Shown here in pieces: positions 1-4,575 of a stretch of DNA of 7,703 nucleotides. The notes under the pieces are model-generated. The model searched no databases. It was not told where the DNA came from and saw nothing but the letters and a program-made list of their open reading frames with translations. Positions within the stretch are counted from its first letter, which is position 1. The number at the start of each line of letters is the position of its first letter. Source of the stretch: Thermoplasmata archaeon (GTDB lineage: Archaea > Thermoplasmatota > E2 > UBA202 > JdFR-43); assembly GCA_021157745.1 (NCBI GenBank), contig JAGGWA010000125.1, positions 1 through 7,703 on the forward strand, in the 5' to 3' direction. The translations under genes and the position numbers were made by a program.

Positions 1-185
1 ATCAATTCCTGCAATGAAATCCATTCTCTAACATCTATTTCAGGAGAATATGGAAGTTTTGTAACACCTGGATCAAGATTAACCACTATTGAATCATAAC
101 TCATGCGATGGCACCATTCATTGAAAGCGTTGGCAAGTGTTGTCTTCCCTGAGCCAGCTGTTCCAACAAGAAATATGTATATCAT
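1..185 (-). CDS. GPN-loop GTPase, N-terminal part (cut by window start)
   Basis: Only the first 61 codons are inside the window; the gene runs on past position 1. The Walker A motif GTAGSGKTT lies at residues 8-16 after a hydrophobic strand (MIYIFLV), followed by VVNLDPG (34-40) and LPYSPEIDVRE (44-54). That block is characteristic of the archaeal/eukaryotic GPN-loop GTPases (SIMIBI class), dimeric GTPases that in eukaryotes help RNA polymerase II assembly; the archaeal role is not settled. The Gly-Pro-Asn loop that names the family would lie outside the window. The ATG at 185-183 overlaps the purD TGA in an ATGA arrangement, and a GAGG sequence in the last purD codons sits 5 bases upstream, so translation is probably coupled to purD. 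Family assignment is firm; the exact subgroup is unknown. Confidence 0.9.
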   Translation of the reverse strand, partial: MIYIFLVGTAGSGKTTLANAFNEWCHRMSYDSIVVNLDPGVTKLPYSPEIDVREWISLQEL

Positions 186-1507
186 TCTCCCCTCAACATC
201 TTCATGTGTTTTATCCTCTTCTCTATCAACTCCTTTTTACCAATATCATGCCTTATAAAAACCTCTCCCTTAACATGTTTTAGTCCAGCCTCACATATTT
301 TTTCAGCATCCTCTATTTCATCTGCTATTCCAACCACTGCAAGGCTACGAGAGCGAGTTGTGTATATCTTTCCGTCTTTTTCATTTACTGAAGCATAAAA
401 CAGCAGAGCATTTTCCTTTTTTATTGCATCCTCATCAACCTTTATTTCGATTCCTTCTTTTGGCTCTATTCCATAGCCAGATGGAACAACATACTTGCAG
501 ACTGTGCTTTTGGCCTCGAAATCAATACAGCTATTTGTTAAATCGCCATTCGCCATAGCATCGCATATTTCAACAAAATTGTTTTTCAGCAATGGTAGCA
601 CGTTCATGGCTTCGGGATCTCCAAACCTTGCATTTATTTCAATGACTTTCGGTCCATCTGCAGTGAGCATGAATTGTCCATATATTACGCCTCTATATTC
701 CCTTCCTTCATTTCTCAGAGCATCCACAATTTTTTGAAGTATGTTTGTTGCAATTTCATAATCGTCCATGCTCATGAAAGGAAGTATGCCTGATTTATGA
801 GAATATGAGCCCATCCCTCCAGTGTTGGGTCCTTTATCATCTGGCAGCAATCTTTTGTGATCCTGCACAGCTGGCATTGGATATATGGCTTGGCCATCAC
901 AAAAAGCCTGCAATGTGAACTCCTCGCCAACAACTTTTTCCTCTATCAAAACACGATGCATGCCACCTATTCCTTTTTCAATGACCTCTTTGGCATATTC
1001 AACAGCTTCTTCTATGCTATTGAAATGGTCTCCTGCCACCTTAACCCCTTTTCCACCTGTCAAACCGATTGGCTTTATAGCAACTTCCCCGCCAAGCATC
1101 TCTATGAATTCCTTAGCCATGCTCACATCGTCGAAAGCCTTGCTTTTAACGCTCCCTTTAATCCTGTATTTCTTCATGAGCCATCTCATAAACTCCTTAT
1201 TTGTTTCTATTTCAGCAGCTTCTTTCGTTGGAGACGCAACTTTAATGCCTTTTTCAAGCAAAGCGTTGGCGACGCCATGCTGCTCGGGCGCCTCAGGCCC
1301 GATGATTGCCAATTCTATATTTTTCCTGTGAGCGTAATCTGCTATTTTTTCTGCATCGTTTTCATTATGAATGAGAAATTCTTCCGATGCTCTTTTTATG
1401 CCTGGATTTTCATTTTTCATGATGGAATAAATTTTGGCGCCTCCTTTTTTGAGGGCAAAAACGATTGCATGCTCTCGGGCTCCTCCCCCTATAACAAGAA
1501 CCTTCAT
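182..1507 (-). CDS. purD: Phosphoribosylamine--glycine ligase (GARS)
   Basis: This cytosolic enzyme joins 5-phosphoribosylamine and glycine using ATP, giving glycinamide ribonucleotide, the second step of de novo purine synthesis. The 441-residue protein is full length (bacterial forms are about 420-430). Visible motifs: GGGAREHA (7-14) at the start of the N-terminal domain, GPEAP (70-74), the ATP-grasp lysine and Gly-rich loop in AIKPIGLTGGKGVKV (143-157), QDHKRLLPDDKGPNTGGMG (215-233), and the PurD signature RFGDPEAMN (294-302) carrying metal-binding residues. The C-terminal RHDIGKKELIEKRIKHM (419-435) resembles archaeal PurD tails. The ATG at 1507 begins directly with the nucleotide-fold strand MKVLVIGGGA. 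It lies 30 bases after the hydrogenase protease stop, with no clear Shine-Dalgarno; the AT-rich gap could be a weak promoter or both genes may share a transcript. It overlaps the GPN GTPase by 4 bases. It has no other purine gene beside it here. Confidence 0.97.
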   Translation of the reverse strand: MKVLVIGGGAREHAIVFALKKGGAKIYSIMKNENPGIKRASEEFLIHNENDAEKIADYAHRKNIELAIIGPEAPEQHGVANALLEKGIKVASPTKEAAEIETNKEFMRWLMKKYRIKGSVKSKAFDDVSMAKEFIEMLGGEVAIKPIGLTGGKGVKVAGDHFNSIEEAVEYAKEVIEKGIGGMHRVLIEEKVVGEEFTLQAFCDGQAIYPMPAVQDHKRLLPDDKGPNTGGMGSYSHKSGILPFMSMDDYEIATNILQKIVDALRNEGREYRGVIYGQFMLTADGPKVIEINARFGDPEAMNVLPLLKNNFVEICDAMANGDLTNSCIDFEAKSTVCKYVVPSGYGIEPKEGIEIKVDEDAIKKENALLFYASVNEKDGKIYTTRSRSLAVVGIADEIEDAEKICEAGLKHVKGEVFIRHDIGKKELIEKRIKHMKMLRGE

Positions 1508-1537
1508 AAAATGTAATGCTTTTTTTCAATAAAATTT

Positions 1538-1975
1538 TTACTCAAGCACCTTTATTTTTTCTATTTCATCATTTTTTATATGTTGTATGACTCTCTCTCC
1601 AGCTTTTTTTACTTCATTGCTCATTTTTCCATACAAAACCTTGGGCTGTATCCCTATGAGATATATTTTTGATTTTGTTAGCTCCCTCAGATGATCCATG
1701 AACAACGACAATGGGATTGTGTGCGTTGAAAAAGTTGCCTTGCTTATCTTTTCCTTTGGTATTATTCTTATCTCTCCCGGCTTCAAATTCATTTGGGCTG
1801 CATCCACCATAACAATTTTCTCAGGATGCTGTCTGACGATCTCTCCTATGTAATTTTCAGGCACAGTTGCACAATCGATGGCGAGCCAGTTTTTGTGGCG
1901 GAAGTTACGGGCAACCCATATGCCAATGGCATCGTCACCATTCATTTCATTTCCTATTCCAAGCAGGACATTCAT
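1538..1975 (-). CDS. hycI: HycI-type [NiFe]-hydrogenase maturation endopeptidase (peptidase M52)
   Basis: This family cleaves a short C-terminal peptide from the hydrogenase large subunit after Ni insertion. The 145-residue product follows E. coli HycI closely: VLLGIGNEMNGDDAIG (3-18), PEN (40-42), MVDAAQMNLKPGEIRII (56-72), STHTIPLSLF (83-92) and GIQP (108-111). The expected nickel-sensing residues are present as Asp15, Asp58 and His85. HycI acts on group 4 hydrogenases in E. coli, so a membrane-bound or formate-linked enzyme is a plausible client, but no hydrogenase subunit is in this window. The frame stays open to an ATG at 1996, which adds seven residues; I prefer 1975 because MNVLLGIGN matches the family's usual start and because a TTTATAAA box at 1996-2003 is about 25 bases upstream, making the 1996 codon part of the promoter. 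purD follows after 37 codon-free... that is, after a 30-base gap on the same strand. Confidence 0.92.
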   Translation of the reverse strand: MNVLLGIGNEMNGDDAIGIWVARNFRHKNWLAIDCATVPENYIGEIVRQHPEKIVMVDAAQMNLKPGEIRIIPKEKISKATFSTHTIPLSLFMDHLRELTKSKIYLIGIQPKVLYGKMSNEVKKAGERVIQHIKNDEIEKIKVLE

Positions 1976-1995
1976 CAACATAATAGCAAAAACCA

Positions 1996-2013
1996 TTTAT
2001 AAAGTTGTATATA
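1996..2013. promoter_or_regulatory. Compact divergent promoter region (TATA boxes)
   Basis: Between the protease and creatininase starts lie two TATA-like elements. The self-complementary TTTATAAA (1996-2003) is centred about 25 bases from the minus-strand ATG at 1975, right for a leaderless archaeal transcript. TATATA (2008-2013) is centred about 24 bases before the plus-strand ATG at 2034. The palindromic box could also serve the plus strand with a short leader. Transcription start sites are inferred from spacing only. Confidence 0.6.
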
Positions 2014-2033
2014 GGCATATGGAGTTTGCTAAA

Positions 2034-2768
2034 ATGAGCTGGAAGGAAATAGAAGCTTTGGACCGAGAAACAATTTTTTTTATAACTGTGGGAAGCATCG
2101 AAGCTCATGGCCCACATCTGCCAGTTTCAACAGATTTTTTGATAGCCAAAAAGATAGAGGAAAAAATGGTTGAAAAATTCGATGGAATTTCATTACCTCC
2201 TTTGTATTACACCAAATGCCACTATTTAGAAAATTTCGCTGGAACAATATCTTTTTCATCAAGCATTGTAAAAAAATCGTTGGTTGCTATAATGAAAGCA
2301 ATGGGAAAACATGGCTTTAAATATCTCGTGATATGCAATTTCCACATGGATTTATTTCATTTAAGAGCAATATATAAAGCCATTTTTAAAGGGAAAAGGT
2401 ATGGCGTGATTGCTTCTGAACCAATATCAGCAGCATATTTCAACAAAAAAATTTTTGATGATGTGGAAGAAGAAATACATGCAGATGAAAAGGAAACATC
2501 CATATTGTTATATCTTTTTCCGGATCTGGTTAAAGATTACAAATCTGTGGAGCCCGTCAAGATAAAAATAGGAATGAAAGATGCATTAAAAAGATTTGAT
2601 AAAATTGGAGCAATAAATGCATATATTGGCAGTCCTTCAAAAGCATCGAAGGAAAAAGGAAAAAAATATTTTGATGCTTTGTTGAAGGCATGTGAGGAAG
2701 GGATAGAAAAAATGAAGGAAGGAAAGGTTGACATTCCAGAAAAATTGAAATTTTTCCTAAGAGTATAA
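2034..2768 (+). CDS. Creatininase-family amidohydrolase
   Basis: This 244-residue protein belongs to the creatininase family of metal-dependent amide hydrolases, which includes creatininase, the archaeal FAPy deformylase ArfB of riboflavin/F420 synthesis, and MftE. The N-terminal VGSIEAHGPHLPVSTD (19-34) carries the usual metal ligands Glu23, His25 and Asp34. AGTISFSSS (69-77), EIHADEKETS (147-156) with His149 and Glu154, and the tail GAINAYIGSPSKASKEKG (193-210) are also typical. The usual NGHGGN loop is replaced by NFHMDLFH (102-109), which keeps the first Asn and the His but loses both glycines and the last Asn, so the substrate may differ. The substrate is not identifiable. The frame is open upstream to 1878, inside the protease gene, so that start is unlikely. 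ATG 2034 has GGAG nine bases upstream and a TATA box at suitable distance; ATG 2019 (five extra residues) is the alternative. It is divergent from the protease. Confidence 0.88.
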   Translation: MSWKEIEALDRETIFFITVGSIEAHGPHLPVSTDFLIAKKIEEKMVEKFDGISLPPLYYTKCHYLENFAGTISFSSSIVKKSLVAIMKAMGKHGFKYLVICNFHMDLFHLRAIYKAIFKGKRYGVIASEPISAAYFNKKIFDDVEEEIHADEKETSILLYLFPDLVKDYKSVEPVKIKIGMKDALKRFDKIGAINAYIGSPSKASKEKGKKYFDALLKACEEGIEKMKEGKVDIPEKLKFFLRV

Positions 2769-2771
2769 ATA
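2764..2771 (+). promoter_or_regulatory. TATA box for the 53-residue membrane protein
   Basis: TATAAATA overlaps the end of the creatininase gene (stop at 2766-2768) and is centred about 25 bases before the ATG at 2792. This is the spacing expected for a leaderless archaeal transcript, so the small downstream ORF probably has its own promoter rather than relying only on read-through from the creatininase gene. Confidence 0.5.
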
Positions 2772-2791
2772 TCTCGATTGCTTTTAACTTT

Positions 2792-2953
2792 ATGTTTCTT
2801 CATATAGGTCTTCCATTATGGGCCATAATTGCAATAGCAATAATCGTAATATTGGGATGGAAAATAATAAAATTTGCACTCAAAATTTTATTTGTTATAT
2901 TGCTTATTTTGCTTCTGGTTGCATTTGCTCATATTTTCCTTTCTTTTATATAG
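2792..2953 (+). CDS. Small hydrophobic membrane protein (53 residues)
   Basis: No family is recognised. The ORF encodes 53 residues, nearly all hydrophobic: a first stretch LPLWAIIAIAIIVILGW (7-23), a short basic amphipathic linker with Lys24, Lys27 and Lys31, and a second stretch from Ile32 to Ile53. It looks like a helical hairpin or one helix plus an amphipathic segment in the membrane. The TATA box at 2764-2771 is correctly spaced for a start at 2792. It begins 23 bases after the creatininase stop and ends in TAG 8 bases inside the stop end of the opposite-strand gene at 2946. A longer overlapping plus-strand frame (2818-3096) has an unnatural Asn/Cys-rich composition at its start and is judged a shadow. 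Real gene status rests on composition and promoter placement only. Confidence 0.5.
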   Translation: MFLHIGLPLWAIIAIAIIVILGWKIIKFALKILFVILLILLLVAFAHIFLSFI

Positions 2954-3158
2954 AATATCTTCTCCTCATAACATCTATAGCATTCTTTTTCTTTGGCATT
3001 TTGATATTTGAGAAGATTATGGAAAATGAGAGATACGGAAATATGAGGATGAGAAGAAGCACCTCGGTCTTCCAGTCTATAATTTTAATTATATAAATCA
3101 AAATGGCAACGACAAGAAGGATAAATGCCGTGATTAAATGCCGTTTGGGTTTCTTCAT
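2946..3158 (-). CDS. Two-helix membrane protein downstream of Sec61-beta (70 residues)
   Basis: I do not recognise a family. The 70-residue product begins with a basic MKKPKRH, has a hydrophobic segment at about 9-27, a short IIDWKTE turn, a second hydrophobic segment at about 33-51, and a basic tail (MPKKK at 54-58, RRR at 65-67). By the positive-inside rule both ends should face the cytoplasm. Its ATG is only 3 bases after the Sec61-beta stop, so it is almost certainly on the same transcript, and this spacing is the main reason to call it a gene. Association with the protein export machinery is a guess from position. Its last 8 bases overlap the plus-strand small membrane gene tail to tail. 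It has no separate promoter that I can see. Confidence 0.65.
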   Translation of the reverse strand: MKKPKRHLITAFILLVVAILIYIIKIIDWKTEVLLLILIFPYLSFSIIFSNIKMPKKKNAIDVMRRRYSI

Positions 3159-3161
3159 TTT

Positions 3162-3323
3162 TTACATTGGCCACAACAAATGAGCTATGGCAACAATCGA
3201 GACAGTCAATATGGTGAGGACAACTATAACAATGGGATCTATTTTGAATCCAGTCTTTTCCTCTTCAAAATATCTTATTAAACCTGCTGCAGACTGAAAG
3301 CCAGTCTTCTGCTTCTTTGCCAT
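3162..3323 (-). CDS. secG: Preprotein translocase subunit Sec61-beta (SecG-equivalent)
   Basis: Sec61-beta is the small third subunit of the archaeal SecYE-beta protein-conducting channel. It is a tail-anchored protein with a cytosolic N-terminus and one membrane helix. The 53-residue length is normal for the family. The diagnostic features are the basic MAKKQK start, SAAGLIRYFEEE (11-22), the KIDP motif (27-30), and the single hydrophobic helix from about Ile31 to Leu50. An AATTTATA box (plus-strand 3346-3353) is 23-30 bases upstream of the ATG, indicating a leaderless transcript. A 70-residue membrane protein follows after 3 bases. The gene is short enough to be missed by ORF-length cut-offs. 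The symbol follows common archaeal database usage; the protein is homologous to eukaryotic Sec61-beta rather than to bacterial SecG. Confidence 0.93.
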   Translation of the reverse strand: MAKKQKTGFQSAAGLIRYFEEEKTGFKIDPIVIVVLTILTVSIVAIAHLLWPM

Positions 3324-3342
3324 GTTTGATTATATTACCATG

Positions 3343-3353
3343 AAATATAAATT
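3343..3353. promoter_or_regulatory. TATA element of the Sec61-beta gene, possibly bidirectional
   Basis: The AT-only sequence AAATATAAATT reads as AATTTATATTT on the minus strand, where its first eight bases lie 30 to 23 bases before the Sec61-beta ATG at 3323. On the plus strand AATATAAA (3344-3351) occupies the same -30 to -23 interval before an ATG at 3374. One element could therefore drive leaderless transcription both ways. Minus-strand use is well supported by the Sec61-beta gene; plus-strand use is speculative. Confidence 0.55.
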
Positions 3354-3373
3354 TATCGATTTCAATTTAGGCG

Positions 3374-3463
3374 ATGCGTAAAAATTATGCTGAGCCAGAT
3401 GAGATAATTTTTACGAGTGGTGTTGCAGAAACATTAAAAAATTTTTCTATGGATTTGGAATAA
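3374..3463 (+). CDS. Possible 29-residue ORF opposite the DUF763 end
   Basis: A short ORF starting MRKNYAEPDE and ending SMDLE has an ATG at exactly the spacing expected for leaderless initiation from the TATA element at 3344-3351. It is mixed in charge and not low-complexity. Residues 9-15, DEIIFTS, resemble the DEIIFTSG segment of cysteine-desulfurase-type aminotransferases, which at this length may be chance or a remnant. It runs through a perfect 12-base inverted repeat and overlaps the last 17 bases of the DUF763 gene on the other strand. It has no other support, so the inverted repeat may be the true function of this stretch. Confidence 0.2.
   Translation: MRKNYAEPDEIIFTSGVAETLKNFSMDLE
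3377..3415. repeat. Perfect 12-base inverted repeat (hairpin), possible terminator
   Basis: CGTAAAAATTAT (3377-3388) and ATAATTTTTACG (3404-3415) are exact reverse complements separated by a 15-base loop. On the minus strand the hairpin lies just after the DUF763 gene, its 3' arm contains T5, and a T6 run sits between it and the stop codon. That suits a terminator isolating Sec61-beta transcription from DUF763. The stem is AT-rich, so a protein-binding palindrome near the Sec61-beta promoter is an alternative. Confidence 0.55.
3436..3441 (-). terminator. Oligo-T terminator after DUF763
   Basis: A run of six T on the minus strand begins 6 bases after the DUF763 TAG. Archaeal RNA polymerase terminates at oligo-T tracts, with or without a hairpin. 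The downstream inverted repeat with a T5 arm would strengthen the effect. The call rests on sequence only. Confidence 0.4.
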
Positions 3464-4514
3464 AGTTGCGGAGTCTCTTCAACGCTTTCATTTTTTCCTT
3501 TTTTCCAATTTTAGCTTCTTCAATGGTTGTTTGAAGTATCGTTGTTGCTTCGTCCATTGCTTTTCTGTTGACAGGATATGGCACGCCATCTTTTCCTCCA
3601 ACAGCAAAAGAGAACTTTACAGGATCTCGCCACGACAGCTGGCTTCCATATACTAACTCGGATATATATGCTAAAGCTCTTATTGTAGCTGCTCCAATTC
3701 CTTTTATTGCAAGCATTTCTTCATAATTGGAAGGCTGGATTTCATATGCTTCCCTTAAAGCATCCCAGTTTATTCGGCGTGGCATGCTCAGCATCAAAAT
3801 TTTATTATCAAGCGTTGCCTGCTTCGGCTTGAGCATATTGAGAGCTTTTATATGCCTTTCAATCTTCTCAGGCTTTTCTTTTACAACATCTACACTCGCC
3901 TTCCTCGCATCCTTGCTCTCCATTGCCACCATATTCAACGCTTTTCCTTTCTTTCCAATTATTCCAGCATGAGGCTCATCAACAAAGCTTTTGGCTTTCC
4001 ATATCCAGTGGTAACGACGAGCATATCTGTTGCGAGTATTCATCCCCTGCTGTATGACGATCCAATGCCCATGCTCATCAAAAAATATGGTATGATGATA
4101 CAGAGAATAGCCATCCTGCAGGGCCGCATTATCAACTTTGGCTGCCATCCTGCTCGCATACTTTATTTTCTCCACAGGAGCATCTATCTTCAAAGCTTTC
4201 TCCTCTATTTCATTTAGCGTTTTCCCCGCCATTCCCTTGCCGCCCGCCGCCATTATCCCATATTGCTCCAAAGCTTCCTTGAGAGCTGCTGTCGTTACAG
4301 TGGTTGTTCCAGAGCTGTGCCAGTCGTAGCCGAGCACGCATGCTAAGCTTTGAAACCAGTATGGATTGGAAAGGAGTTGCAATAGCTTTTCCTCTCCATA
4401 TTCTTCTATGATAACGCCTGCTATCGCTCCTCCAAGCCTGACCATTCTTTTGTAAAGCCATGCTGGAGCCCTCCCAGGATGCAATGGTAAATTCGCTACA
4501 CCAACCTTCTCCAC
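3447..4514 (-). CDS. DUF763 family protein with helix-hairpin-helix
   Basis: The 355-residue protein matches the DUF763 family, found widely in archaea and some bacteria and without a biochemical role that I can name. The family signatures are present: LPLHPGRAPAWLYKRM (9-24), SNPYWFQSLACVLGYDWHSSGTTT (49-72), QDGYSLYHHTIFFD (133-146), IVIQQGMN (152-159) and GGKDGVPYPVNRKAMDEA (306-323). The segment EEMLAIKGIGAATIRALA (265-282) has the form of a helix-hairpin-helix DNA-binding motif, which points to a nucleic-acid role; conserved His and Asp residues would fit a metal-dependent enzyme but this is inference. The gene starts with GTG at 4514; starting there puts the conserved LPLH block nine residues in, as in relatives. 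It is a single gene: the co-oriented upstream neighbour ends 61 bases away with an intervening T tract and TATA-like sequence, and a terminator-like region follows it. Confidence 0.88.
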   Translation of the reverse strand: MEKVGVANLPLHPGRAPAWLYKRMVRLGGAIAGVIIEEYGEEKLLQLLSNPYWFQSLACVLGYDWHSSGTTTVTTAALKEALEQYGIMAAGGKGMAGKTLNEIEEKALKIDAPVEKIKYASRMAAKVDNAALQDGYSLYHHTIFFDEHGHWIVIQQGMNTRNRYARRYHWIWKAKSFVDEPHAGIIGKKGKALNMVAMESKDARKASVDVVKEKPEKIERHIKALNMLKPKQATLDNKILMLSMPRRINWDALREAYEIQPSNYEEMLAIKGIGAATIRALAYISELVYGSQLSWRDPVKFSFAVGGKDGVPYPVNRKAMDEATTILQTTIEEAKIGKKEKMKALKRLRNFIPNP

Positions 4515-4530
4515 AATTTTATATCTGGCA

Positions 4531-4570
4531 TTATATAAAAAACGAACGGGGGAAGCGTTGTATATAAAAA
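4531..4570 (-). promoter_or_regulatory. TATA-like elements upstream of DUF763
   Basis: Two candidates lie in the 61-base gap before the GTG start. TTTTTATATA (4570-4561 on the minus strand) would give a start near 4540 and a leader of about 25 bases. TTTTATATAA (4540-4531) is only about 21 bases before the GTG, slightly close for a leaderless start. The T5 at 4570-4566 directly after the upstream gene's stop may also act as that gene's terminator. Confidence 0.4.
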
Positions 4571-4575
4571 TTTTT

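Noticed and set aside
857..1516. Plus-strand 219-codon frame opposite purD
   Set aside because: It is antisense to a complete purD gene and its translation is rich in Phe, Cys and His without any recognisable motif, as expected of a shadow frame.
1878..2033. N-terminal extension of the creatininase frame
   Set aside because: The extension is antisense to the conserved N-terminal part of the protease gene, passes through the TATA boxes, and is not part of the family.
2818..3096. Plus-strand 92-codon frame that overlaps the small membrane gene and the 70-codon minus gene
   Set aside because: Its N-terminus is an odd Asn/Cys/Ile string in another frame of the hydrophobic ORF at 2792, and the remainder is antisense to a better-supported minus-strand ORF beside Sec61-beta.
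3370..3415. Possible C/D box guide RNA: CTGA followed by AGATGA within the hairpin loop
   Set aside because: The loop resembles a D'/C' pair, but the outer C box is poor (GCGATGC) and no D box CTGA follows the second guide-like segment. Two guides that are perfect complements of each other would also be unusual.
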